DNA from: an uncultured Blautia sp.
Lineage (GTDB): Bacteria; Bacillota; Clostridia; Lachnospirales; Lachnospiraceae
DNA: 33,998 bases
Direction: 5' to 3'
NCBI GenBank assembly: GCA_958367245.1
Contig: CATXEA010000032.1
Location: 1 to 33,998, forward strand
A model generated the notes under the pieces. That model saw nothing but the letters and a program-made list of their open reading frames with translations, was not told the DNA's origin and searched no databases. Position numbers and translations under genes: made by a program. Shown piece after piece: positions 8,846 through 16,716 of this stretch; within the stretch, counting starts at the first letter, position 1, and each line of letters opens with the position of its first letter.

Positions 8846-9511
8846 ATGAATTATCAGGGAATTATAACATTTATTATGGAAATGATCGGAACTGTGGCGT
8901 TTGCGGCGTCAGGCGCTATGGTGGGAGCGAAAAGAAAGATGGATCTCTTCGGTATCTGCGTACTTGGTGTGATTACTGCGGTGGGAGGAGGAATTACCCG
9001 TGACGTTATACTGGGCCTGACTCCGCCGGGAGTGTTCCAGAGTCCGATTTATGCGTTGGTTGCGACTATTACTTCCTGTCTGGTATTTCTGGTTCTTTAT
9101 CTGAAGCAGGAGCTGCTGGAAGGCGGATTTCGTGCGACATATGACAGAGTCATGCTGATTATGGACTCTATCGGACTTGCAATTTTTACAGTGGTAGGAG
9201 TAAACATCGGAATCCGTCAGGGATATATAGATAACACCTTTCTTCTTGTATTTCTCGGAACGATCACCGGTGTTGGCGGAGGTCTTCTCCGCGATATGAT
9301 GGCAGGAGTGCCGCCCTATATCTTTGTCCGTCATATTTATGCCTGTGCGTCTATAGTGGGAGCTCTGGCATGTGTATGGATGCACAGAATTTTCGGCGCA
9401 GTAGAGGCTATGGTGGTTTCTTCTGCGGTGGTTCTCCTGATTCGTTATCTGGCGGCGCATTACCGTCTTGATCTTCCAAGGCTTGAACTGGAAGAACAGT
9501 CCGGAAAATAA
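8846..9511 (+). CDS. UPF0126 / TRIC-like membrane protein (glycine-transporter domain family)
   Basis: The 221-residue integral membrane protein has two tandem UPF0126 (PF03458) repeats of about three helices each. Both carry the glycine-rich kink motif: VITAVGGGITRDVILG around residue 50 and TITGVGGGLLRDMMAG around 140. Length and motifs match bacterial YicG/TRIC-type proteins, studied as trimeric cation channels and labelled glycine transporters in Pfam. The gene follows the MATE gene by 20 bp and lies 1.5 kb from the glycine cleavage operon, so glycine movement is an attractive but unproven role. A strong terminator follows. Confidence 0.88.
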   Translation: MNYQGIITFIMEMIGTVAFAASGAMVGAKRKMDLFGICVLGVITAVGGGITRDVILGLTPPGVFQSPIYALVATITSCLVFLVLYLKQELLEGGFRATYDRVMLIMDSIGLAIFTVVGVNIGIRQGYIDNTFLLVFLGTITGVGGGLLRDMMAGVPPYIFVRHIYACASIVGALACVWMHRIFGAVEAMVVSSAVVLLIRYLAAHYRLDLPRLELEEQSGK

Positions 9512-9527
9512 AGACAAAGTATGAATT

Positions 9528-9564
9528 TTTGCCCGATGCAGTTTTTGTGTCGGGCAAATTTTTT
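9528..9564 (+). terminator. Intrinsic terminator after the MATE-UPF0126 unit
   Basis: TTTGCCCGA (9528-9536) pairs with TCGGGCAAA (9550-9558), followed by six T. Confidence 0.9.
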
Positions 9565-9737
9565 ACGAAAAAACATCAAACGTGGACAAAACGTGAAATC
9601 AATCTCACAATTAACGGCAGAGAGAAAAATAATGAAATGTATAAATGGTATAATAAAATGCCGAATACTTCTGTAAAATTAGTGAAAATGCACAGATGTT
9701 TATAGGGTTTGAACAAGATGTGAACAAAAAGAATCCC

Positions 9738-9766
9738 TTGACAAATACAGGATTGTGGGACATAAT
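9738..9766 (+). promoter_or_regulatory. Promoter of the HPr-like gene
   Basis: TTGACA at 9738-9743 and CATAAT at 9761-9766 are 17 bp apart, within the 373-bp gap between the UPF0126 and HPr-like genes. The part before it (9565-9737) is AT-rich and holds nothing else recognisable. The transcript would have a leader of about 110 nt. Confidence 0.75.
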
Positions 9767-9812
9767 GTGTGCATCCGAGGAAAAAGTATTTATGAAACGA
9801 GCAAATGAATTA

Positions 9813-9855
9813 TGGTAACGATTCGGATGGGAACAATGGACGTGGAAAGTTACCA
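9813..9855 (+). promoter_or_regulatory. Inverted repeat in the leader of the HPr-like gene
   Basis: TGGTAAC (9813-9819) and GTTACCA (9849-9855) form a perfect 7-bp stem around 29 bases, ending 29 bases before the start codon. It could be an RNA hairpin or an operator. No U tract follows, and no known class is recognised. Confidence 0.4.
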
Positions 9856-9884
9856 CAGTATTTCTAAGAAGAAAGGAAGATAAC

Positions 9885-10112
9885 ATGATTCAGAGTAAGA
9901 TTAAATTAAATGCAACCGAGGATGTACAGGAATTCGTAAAAGCAGCAAGCAAATGCGATTTCGATATTGATATTTACTATAACAGAGTTATGATCGACGC
10001 GAAATCCATTTTAGGAATCCTCAGCATGGATTTGACCAGAGTTCTGACAGTTGACTGTCATGGAGAGAGCGCAGAATTTAACCGCACTCTTAAGAAATTC
10101 GCAGCAGCATAA
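9885..10112 (+). CDS. HPr-like protein lacking the catalytic histidine
   Basis: The 75-residue protein aligns with the PTS phosphocarrier HPr: an N-terminal strand (SKIKLNA), a helix (QEFVKAASK), a strand (DIDIYY), the regulatory serine block DAKSILGILSM with Ser41 equivalent to HPr Ser46, and TVDCHGESAEFNRTLKKF at the end. The usual GLHARPA segment with the phosphorylated His15 is absent, replaced by TEDVQEF. It therefore cannot act as a normal phosphocarrier but keeps the HPr kinase target serine, as in Crh of Bacillus. It stands alone with its own promoter and terminator; AGAAAGGAAG precedes the ATG. The exact role is unknown. Confidence 0.75.
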   Translation: MIQSKIKLNATEDVQEFVKAASKCDFDIDIYYNRVMIDAKSILGILSMDLTRVLTVDCHGESAEFNRTLKKFAAA

Positions 10113-10142
10113 GACTGATTCGAGGCTGCACACTGACAATGC

Positions 10143-10214
10143 AAAAAACAGATACTATATGGAAATGACTTTATCCCGCGACATCTCAGGATTCCATAGG
10201 TACCTGTTTTTTTT
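10143..10214 (+). terminator. Terminator after the HPr-like gene
   Basis: AACAG-TACT-TATGGAA (10147-10164) pairs with TTCCATA-GGTA-CTGTT (10192-10208) with one mismatch and one bulge, followed by eight T. The loop is long, about 27 bases. Confidence 0.7.
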
Positions 10215-10237
10215 GTGCGCAATTATGGGAAAAATAC

Positions 10238-10266
10238 TGGAATATACATTCCTTTTTTGGTAAAAT
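10238..10266 (+). promoter_or_regulatory. Possible promoter of the cupin-led operon
   Basis: TAAAAT at 10261-10266 is a fair -10 box; the only -35 at the right distance is a weak TGGAAT at 10238-10243 (17 bp). It sits between the previous terminator and the cupin start, where a promoter is needed. Confidence 0.35.
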
Positions 10267-10299
10267 ACCTATAGTCTGACAAAAAGAGGAGGTTGTAAA

Positions 10300-10626
10300 A
10301 TGAAGGTAAGCCGTATAGAACATATGTGTGAAGGAAACGGACATGTGATCATCAAAGAAATCCTGGAAGGCGAACAGTTAAACGGGAAATGCGGACTATA
10401 TGCAGAAGTAACGCTGGAACCGGGCTGTTCTCTTGGATACCATGAACATCACGGAGAAAGCGAAACCTACTATATTATCCAGGGGCAGGGAGAATATAAC
10501 GACAATCATGCATACCGCCCTGTAAAAGCAGGCGATATCACCTTTACCCCTTCCGGAAAAGGTCACGGACTTGCGAATACGGGAAATACAGACCTTGTAT
10601 TCATGGCATTGATCATACTGGATTAA
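10300..10626 (+). CDS. Small cupin domain protein
   Basis: This 108-residue single-domain cupin has both conserved motifs of the double-stranded beta-helix: the first around YHEHHGESETYYIIQGQG (residues 47-64), whose histidines and glutamate would bind a metal, and the second around FTPSGKGHGLANTG. Members are metal-binding enzymes or small-molecule sensors, and no substrate can be named. AAAGAGGAGG precedes the ATG. It is first of five closely spaced genes (M18 peptidase, HAD, M20, phosphatase), which looks like a housekeeping hydrolase operon. Confidence 0.88.
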   Translation: MKVSRIEHMCEGNGHVIIKEILEGEQLNGKCGLYAEVTLEPGCSLGYHEHHGESETYYIIQGQGEYNDNHAYRPVKAGDITFTPSGKGHGLANTGNTDLVFMALIILD

Positions 10627-10649
10627 AAAATAAACAAATGGAGAGTATC

Positions 10650-11918
10650 ATGTATAGAGAGACAGCAGAAAAATTACTTGAATTTATCAAAAAAAGCCCG
10701 ACTGCGTTTCAGGCAGTGGAAACGATGAAGGCGCGTTTTGTTGAAGAAGGTTTTACGGAATTAAAAGAAGAAGAACACTGGGAGATAAAAGCCGGAGGCA
10801 ACTATTTTGTCACCCGAAACAGTTCTGCCCTGATTGCTTTTTCCATTCCTCAGGAAGGAGGAGACTCTTTCCGCATCATGGCAAGTCACAGCGATTCCCC
10901 TGCTTTTAAGATAAAAGAGAATCCTGAGATGGAAGTAGAGGGAGCGTATGTGAAGTTAAATGTGGAGAAATACGGCGGAATGCTTCTTTTTCCGTGGTTT
11001 GACAGACCTCTTTCCGTTGCAGGTCGTCTGATTGTAAAGGAAGATGGAAAAATCTGTGAAAAGCTGGTTAATGTAGACAGAAATCTTCTTATGATTCCAA
11101 ATCTTGCCATCCATATGAATCGCGATGCAAACGAAAGCAGTAAGCTCAGCGTACAGAAAGAGTTGCTTCCTCTCTTTGGCGGCAGTGAAAGCAAAGGCAG
11201 GTTTATGAAGACTGTTGCAGAAGCAGCAGGAACGACAGAGGAGGCAATCCTTGGGCATGACCTTTTCCTTTATGCCAGAGATACGGGAATCACCTGGGGA
11301 GCAGACGAAGAATTTATTTCTTCTCCCCGTCTTGATGACCTTCAGTGCGCATTCTCTTCAATGGAAGGTTTCCTCCGTGCAGAAAGAAAAGAACATATTG
11401 CAGTTCACTGTGTTCTTGACAATGAAGAGGTTGGAAGCTCTACGAAACAGGGAGCTGCATCTACTTTCCTGAAAGACACGCTGACACGAATCAATCTCTG
11501 TCTTGGAAGAACTCAGGAAGAATATATGATGGCTCTTGCGAAGAGTTTTATGGTATCTGCGGACAATGCTCACGCCCTTCATCCAAACTACGCAGAGAAG
11601 GCGGATGTAGTCAATCATCCTGTAGTAAACGGCGGAATTGTGATTAAATATAATGCGAATCAGAAATACTGTACAGACGGCGTTTCAGCAGCAATTTTTA
11701 AAGACATCTGCAGTGAGGCAGGGGTGAAATATCAGGTATTTGTCAATCATTCCGATGTTGCAGGTGGTTCTACACTGGGAAATATCTCCAATACGCAGGC
11801 AGCCATGAATACCGTAGATATCGGCCTTCCTCAGCTTGCCATGCACTCTTCTTATGAGACAGCAGGTGTAAGGGATACAGAAAGTCTTGTGAAGGCTGCG
11901 GCAGTGCTGTTTAAATAG
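10650..11918 (+). CDS. apeB: M18 family aminopeptidase
   Basis: This cytoplasmic dizinc aminopeptidase of 422 residues removes N-terminal, often acidic, residues from peptides. Motifs are complete: MASHSDSPAFKIK with the first metal ligands, LDDLQCAFSS, DNEEVGSSTKQGA with the catalytic Glu pair, SADNAHALHPNY, and the C-terminal NHSDVAGGSTLG and MHSSYETAG. The ATG at 10650 gives the family N-terminus YRETAEKLLEFIKKSPTAF and has GGAGAG just upstream; the ATG at 10638 would add four residues without a good site. The gene symbol is by family likeness. Confidence 0.93.
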   Translation: MYRETAEKLLEFIKKSPTAFQAVETMKARFVEEGFTELKEEEHWEIKAGGNYFVTRNSSALIAFSIPQEGGDSFRIMASHSDSPAFKIKENPEMEVEGAYVKLNVEKYGGMLLFPWFDRPLSVAGRLIVKEDGKICEKLVNVDRNLLMIPNLAIHMNRDANESSKLSVQKELLPLFGGSESKGRFMKTVAEAAGTTEEAILGHDLFLYARDTGITWGADEEFISSPRLDDLQCAFSSMEGFLRAERKEHIAVHCVLDNEEVGSSTKQGAASTFLKDTLTRINLCLGRTQEEYMMALAKSFMVSADNAHALHPNYAEKADVVNHPVVNGGIVIKYNANQKYCTDGVSAAIFKDICSEAGVKYQVFVNHSDVAGGSTLGNISNTQAAMNTVDIGLPQLAMHSSYETAGVRDTESLVKAAAVLFK

Positions 11919-11927
11919 GAGGACAAG

Positions 11928-12737
11928 GTGAAGAAAAAGGCAGTATTCTTTGATGCGGACGGAACAATCTGTGACATAAAAAAAGGAGTTCCGCAAAGCG
12001 CCATAAGAGCAGTGGAAAAGCTTACAGAAAACGGGCATGAAGCATGGCTCTGCACTGGAAGAAGCCGCGCTTTCGTGCCGTGGTATCTGGAGCAGATTCC
12101 CTTTACAGGGATGATCAGCGCCTGCGGCGCAACAATAGAAAAAAACGGAGTCCGGCTTTTTAATAAAGAAGTAACTCCTCAGGTTGCCGGACGTTCCGTG
12201 GAGATTCTTCGCAGATATGGACTGATTCCTGTTATGGAGGGAGCAGATTTCATGTATTACGATAAGGAAGAATATACTCCTGAGATTAACTGGTACAGGG
12301 AACTCATAGATGAGGCTCTTGGAGAAAAATGGCGTCCCATCAAAGGAAACGAAGACAGGATGCAGATTAATAAAATCAGCGCAAAAATGGTGGAAGGCTG
12401 CGACGCAGACTCTGCGTGCAGAGAGCTTTCTCAGTATTATGATGTGATTCGCCATGACAGCTCATCAGCCCTTGCCGGAACTACTATTGAACTGGTTCCG
12501 AAAGGATATAACAAGGCTGTGGGAATTGCCGCTGTGTGCCGGATTTATGGTATTCCATGGGAGGATACCGTGGTGTTCGGAGACAGCAACAACGACCTTG
12601 CCATGTTTGAATATGCGGCTGTCAGAGTGGCAATGGGAAATGCCTCTCCGAAGATTAAAGAGCTTGCGGATTACATTACGGCAGATATGTTCCACTATGG
12701 AATCAAAAAGGGGCTGGAAGAACTGGGGCTAATTTGA
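11928..12737 (+). CDS. Cof-type HAD-IIB phosphatase
   Basis: The 269-residue haloacid dehalogenase-superfamily hydrolase probably dephosphorylates sugar phosphates or similar small molecules. Motif I is FFDADGTI (nucleophile and acid/base Asp), motif II lies in WLCTGRS, the lysine of motif III in VPKGYNK, and motif IV is VFGDSNNDLAMFEYA; a C2 cap lies between. Start is GTG at 11928, with TAGGAGGAC ideally placed and the M18 stop nine bases upstream. Its stop overlaps an in-frame TTG of the next gene, whose better start is further on. Confidence 0.9.
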   Translation: MKKKAVFFDADGTICDIKKGVPQSAIRAVEKLTENGHEAWLCTGRSRAFVPWYLEQIPFTGMISACGATIEKNGVRLFNKEVTPQVAGRSVEILRRYGLIPVMEGADFMYYDKEEYTPEINWYRELIDEALGEKWRPIKGNEDRMQINKISAKMVEGCDADSACRELSQYYDVIRHDSSSALAGTTIELVPKGYNKAVGIAAVCRIYGIPWEDTVVFGDSNNDLAMFEYAAVRVAMGNASPKIKELADYITADMFHYGIKKGLEELGLI

Positions 12738-12775
12738 AAATACACAAAGCGGCATACAAACAGGAGGATATCGGA

Positions 12776-13918
12776 TTGTTAGATAAAAAATACGAAGAGG
12801 AGCTTCTGGCTCTTCGCCGTCATTTTCATATGTATCCGGAGCTTGCTCTGAAAGAATTTGAAACCTCGGCCTATATTCGCGCTTATATGGAAAGGCTGGG
12901 ATATGAGATACGGGGTGTGGAGCCTACCGGTCTGATTGCAGAACTGCCGGCTCTGAAAAATAAAGAAAAGACCATAGTTCTGCGGGCGGAGATGGATGCG
13001 CTTCCGATTCAGGAGAAGACCGGGCTTTCCTATGCTTCCCGAAAGGATGGATGTATGCATGCCTGCGGACACGATGCCATTTTGGCAGTGGTTCTCATGG
13101 TAGCGAAGCTTGCGGCAGAGGCTGGAGAGGATTTTCCTGTTTGCCTGCGGATTCTGTTTGAACCTGCCGAGGAAATCGGAGAAGGAGCAAAGAGAATGCT
13201 GGATGCAGGGGCTCTGGAGAAGGCGGACGCTTTTGTGATGTTCCATTTCGCAGGGGATCAGGAGATAGGTCTGGCTGTCCATGAGGGACAGGCGTCTTCC
13301 ATGATTGGAAGCATGGAAATTCATGTACACGGGAAATCCAGTCACTGGTGCGAGGCAGAAAAGGGAATTGATGCCATTTACGGGGCGTCCTGTGCAGTAA
13401 ATGCCATTTATGAGGTTAATCGGGACTATCAGGGGAAAGGAAGACATCTGGTGGGAATCGGCGCCATTCATGGCGGAGAATACGCGAATATCATAGCAGA
13501 TCATGTGGTTTTGAAAGGAAATATCCGCGCCACAAGAGAAGAAGATTTCTATGCTTTAAAAGAAGTTTTGAAAGAGCGTTTCCGTGAAATCGAAAGGCAG
13601 ACAGGAACAAAAATTGAGATGGTATTTCCAAAAGAACCGGTACTTGCTTTTGCCAATGACAGTGGATTTACAGAAACTGCGCAGGAAGTGGGAAGAGAGA
13701 TATTCGGTGACAGATTCTTTCTGGAAGGAGAGGAGGAACTCTTTCTTTCAGGAGACAACGCCTATCGCTATTTCGAGAAAACCAGAGGGATTTTCCTTGT
13801 GTTCCTTGCAGCGCTGAAGGGAGAGAATCATCCCCTTCATCATCCGCAGTTTCAGATAGATGAGGAAATTCTGTCGTTGAGTGTGAAGACTTTATATGAA
13901 ATGATCAGGAGGCTTTGA
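12776..13918 (+). CDS. M20 family amidohydrolase (hippurate hydrolase/IAA-amino acid hydrolase type)
   Basis: The 380-residue dinuclear zinc amidohydrolase cleaves N-acyl amino acids or dipeptide-like amides. It has LRRHFHMYPELALKEFET, LRAEMDALPIQE, the metal motif HACGHDA, EPAEEIGEGAKRML with the catalytic Glu, and a dimerisation domain from roughly residue 170 to 280. The final metal His is in the HHPQFQID region. Start is set at TTG 12776 because AGGAGG at 12762-12767 is eight bases upstream; the longer reading from TTG 12734 overlaps the HAD stop and lacks a site. Substrate is not determinable. Confidence 0.9.
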   Translation: MLDKKYEEELLALRRHFHMYPELALKEFETSAYIRAYMERLGYEIRGVEPTGLIAELPALKNKEKTIVLRAEMDALPIQEKTGLSYASRKDGCMHACGHDAILAVVLMVAKLAAEAGEDFPVCLRILFEPAEEIGEGAKRMLDAGALEKADAFVMFHFAGDQEIGLAVHEGQASSMIGSMEIHVHGKSSHWCEAEKGIDAIYGASCAVNAIYEVNRDYQGKGRHLVGIGAIHGGEYANIIADHVVLKGNIRATREEDFYALKEVLKERFREIERQTGTKIEMVFPKEPVLAFANDSGFTETAQEVGREIFGDRFFLEGEEELFLSGDNAYRYFEKTRGIFLVFLAALKGENHPLHHPQFQIDEEILSLSVKTLYEMIRRL

Positions 13919-13952
13919 GTCTCCCGAATTGTCAAACCTACAGGAGGTACTT

Positions 13953-15002
13953 ATGAAATACGGAAAGATCAGAATTGAAGACGGGCATTTGATTTTTACC
14001 AGACATATGATGATAAATTCCCTTCCCTGCAGCGACATCCTGTGGGCTTATATGAGAAGAGAAGGAGAGGACGAGATTTCGGAAAGACAGGTTCTCTCCA
14101 CTTATCTGGTAGTGATCACAAAGAGGAAAAAAAAATATAAATTTGATATGTCAGAGCGTGAGGTGCAGGAGTGTATTGCTCTTTTAAAGGCTCTGAATCC
14201 GGAGATGGCAGTAGGATTTCCAAGAGGCAGCCGCATTGCTTTGCAGAGTCTTTCCAATACAAGAGATCTGGGAGCGATTATGACGGAGGACGGAAGGCAC
14301 ATTATTCCACGCAGGCTTCTTCGCAGCGGAGATTTGTATCATACTTCTATTGCAGACAAGGAAATCCTTGCGGATGAATATCATCTGAAAACCGTGATCG
14401 ACCTGCGTACTGTGGCAGAGCGGGAACAGAAACCGGATACGATCATTGCAGGAGTGGAATACTATCACATTCCTGTGCTGGATGAGGAAGCTCTCGGGAT
14501 AGCCAGAGATAAGGATATGGCGGAAAGCTTTTTCGAGCTTCCGGATGAACCGGAGGAATTTATGATTCGCCAGTATTCGGATTTTATCAGAGATCCCTAT
14601 TGTGTGAAGCAGTTCGCGAAGTTTATTGATGTCATCCTTCACCATAAAGACGGCGCAGTATTGTGGCACTGCAGCGCCGGAAAGGACAGAGCAGGAGTAG
14701 GAACTGCACTTCTTCTTTATATTCTCGGAGTGTCCAGAGATACGATCAGAGAAGATTTCATGCGGACAAACCGTTATCTTGAACCGGAGCTTCACTATAT
14801 GGAACGGCTTCTGGAGGCGCAGGGAAAGGACAGCCTTGAGACAGTACAGAAGCTTCATGCTTTCTTTACAGTGAAAGAAGCGTATATAGATGCGGTATTT
14901 GATGCAATAGAAGAGGAATATGGTACAATGGAACGCTTTTTCCGGAAAGATCTTTACCTTACGCAGAAAAGTGTAGACGATTTGCGTGAAAAGTATCTCT
15001 TA
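13953..15002 (+). CDS. Tyrosine-protein phosphatase with an extra N-terminal domain
   Basis: The 350-residue protein carries a Y_phosphatase3-type (PF13350) domain from about residue 95: TRDLGA, RRLLRSGDL, TVIDLRT and the P-loop HCSAGKDRAG with nucleophile Cys240 and Arg246. Known relatives act on phosphotyrosine or phosphoinositides. The first 90 residues form a separate beta-rich segment (KIRIEDGHLIF, TYLVVITKRKKKYKF) resembling a small PH-like domain, which is not part of the usual family. No signal peptide or membrane segment is seen. ATG 13953 follows CAGGAGGTACTT and is preferred to the TTG at 13929. It is last in the operon, before a strong terminator. Confidence 0.85.
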
Positions 15003-15031
15003 TAGATTTATTTTGTTTTTTATAAAAAAAT

Positions 15032-15066
15032 AACCCCCCTACGGGCTTGTAGGGGGGATTTTTTGT
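15032..15066 (+). terminator. Terminator after the phosphatase gene
   Basis: AACCCCCCTAC (15032-15042) pairs with GTAGGGGGGATT (15049-15060), followed by a T run to 15064. It is a very stable GC stem. The 3' arm overlaps the -35 box of the next promoter. Confidence 0.92.
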
Positions 15067-15075
15067 CTTTATAAT
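15047..15075 (+). promoter_or_regulatory. Promoter of the ABC importer operon
   Basis: TATAAT at 15070-15075 has TTGTAG 17 bp upstream at 15047-15052. The -35 box lies in the loop and 3' arm of the preceding terminator. Confidence 0.55.
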
Positions 15076-15117
15076 AAAAGCATGATAACGTATCAAAACA
15101 TCAGGAGGAGAAGAAAC

Positions 15118-16710
15118 ATGAGAAACATGAAAAAACTTATCAGTGTTCTGGGCGCATTTGTAATGACAATGACCCTTCTTACTGTGCCGGCAGTTTCAGC
15201 GTCGGCAGGAGCAGAAGATGCGTCAGTCGTAGTTACAATGCCCACGACATCAGAACCGGCGTCCGGCTTTGATCCGGCATTTGGATGGGGAGCAGGAGAG
15301 CATGTGCATGAGCCGCTTATCCAGAGCACTCTCGTTCGCACAAACAAAGAACTGGAAATTGAAAATGACCTTGCAACAGAATATTCCTGCAGCGAGGACG
15401 GTCTTACCTGGACAGTGAAGATTCGCGATGATGTGAAATTCACAGACGGAGAAGCGCTGACTGCTGCTGACGTTGCTTTTACCTACAACAATTGTCGGGA
15501 ACTGAGCACAGTGAATGACTTTACCATGCTTAAGGAAGCGGTTGCAGTGGACGACACAACAGTAGAGTTTCATATGAACGAGCCGTACTCAATCTGGCCG
15601 TACACAATGGCAATTGTGGGCATTGTTCCGGAACATGCTTACAGTGAGTCCTACGGACAGAATCCAATTGGTTCGGGCCGTTATATTATGAAACAGTGGG
15701 ACAAAGGCCAGCAGGTTATCTTTGAAGCAAATCCGGATTATTACGGGGAAGCTCCCAAGATTAAAAAACTGACAATCCTTTTTATGGAAGAAGATGCAGC
15801 TCTTGCAGCAGCAATGGCCGGTCAGGCAGACGTTGCCCATACAGCGGCTTCCTACAGCGATCAGGAAATTGACGGATACAGCCTTTTCCGTGTGGAAACA
15901 GTAGATAACCGTGGATTTAACCTTCCTGCTTCCGTGCCGGAGGAAAAAGACGGCATTACATACGGAAACGCACTCACTGCAGATGTGAATGTCCGCCGTG
16001 CCATCAATCTTGCCATTGACCGTGACGAAATGATTCAGAACGTATTAAATGGTTATGGAACAAAGGCGTACAGCGTTTGCGACAAGATGCCATGGTACAA
16101 TGAAGAGGCTGTCACAGAATATGACCTTGATGCAGCAAAAGCTCTCATGGATGAAGCAGGCTGGAAGGAAGGCGAGGATGGCATCCGTGAAAAAGATGGT
16201 GTAAAAGCAGAAATGACACTGATGTTTTCTAATGGAGATTCTGTCCGTCAGGCGCTTGCAGAAGACACTGCAAATCAGCTTAAGGAACTTGGAATTTCCG
16301 TGAAGACAGAAGGCGTAGGCTGGGATACTGCTTACGACCGCGCACAGGGCGAGCCGCTTATATGGGGCTGGGGCGCTCATACGCCTATGGAGCTTTACAA
16401 TATTTATCATACGATCAAGGATTCAGGAAGCGCTGAGTATTCTCCATATGCCAACGAGACAGTTGACAAATATATGGATGAGGCTCTTAAGAGCAGCAGC
16501 CTGGAAGAATCTTATGATTTATGGAAAAAAGCCCAGTGGGACGGAACAACCGGAATTACACAGGAAGGCGATATCCCGTGGATCTGGCTGTGCAATGTCG
16601 ATCATCTTTACTTTGTCCGCGACGGACTGAAGATTGCAGATCAGAAGCTTCACCCGCACGGACATGGATGGTCCATTGTGAACAATATTGATGAATGGGA
16701 ATGGGAGTAA
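15118..16710 (+). CDS. ABC transporter substrate-binding protein, peptide/nickel (SBP family 5)
   Basis: The 530-residue extracytoplasmic receptor belongs to the DppA/OppA/NikA family. It shows PASGFDPAF, GLTWTVKIRDDVKFTDGEALTAADV with the family signature, IGSGRYIMKQW and NVRRAINLAIDRDEM. The signal peptide is clear: RNMKK, a hydrophobic core, then VSASA. It has no lipobox cysteine, unusual for a Gram-positive receptor. The ATG at 15118 follows TCAGGAGGAG; an upstream in-frame ATG at 15082 would spoil the signal peptide. Permeases and ATPases follow directly. Ligand could be a peptide, nickel or a metal chelate; the sequence does not decide. Confidence 0.9.
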   Translation: MRNMKKLISVLGAFVMTMTLLTVPAVSASAGAEDASVVVTMPTTSEPASGFDPAFGWGAGEHVHEPLIQSTLVRTNKELEIENDLATEYSCSEDGLTWTVKIRDDVKFTDGEALTAADVAFTYNNCRELSTVNDFTMLKEAVAVDDTTVEFHMNEPYSIWPYTMAIVGIVPEHAYSESYGQNPIGSGRYIMKQWDKGQQVIFEANPDYYGEAPKIKKLTILFMEEDAALAAAMAGQADVAHTAASYSDQEIDGYSLFRVETVDNRGFNLPASVPEEKDGITYGNALTADVNVRRAINLAIDRDEMIQNVLNGYGTKAYSVCDKMPWYNEEAVTEYDLDAAKALMDEAGWKEGEDGIREKDGVKAEMTLMFSNGDSVRQALAEDTANQLKELGISVKTEGVGWDTAYDRAQGEPLIWGWGAHTPMELYNIYHTIKDSGSAEYSPYANETVDKYMDEALKSSSLEESYDLWKKAQWDGTTGITQEGDIPWIWLCNVDHLYFVRDGLKIADQKLHPHGHGWSIVNNIDEWEWE

Positions 16711-16716
16711 AGAATT

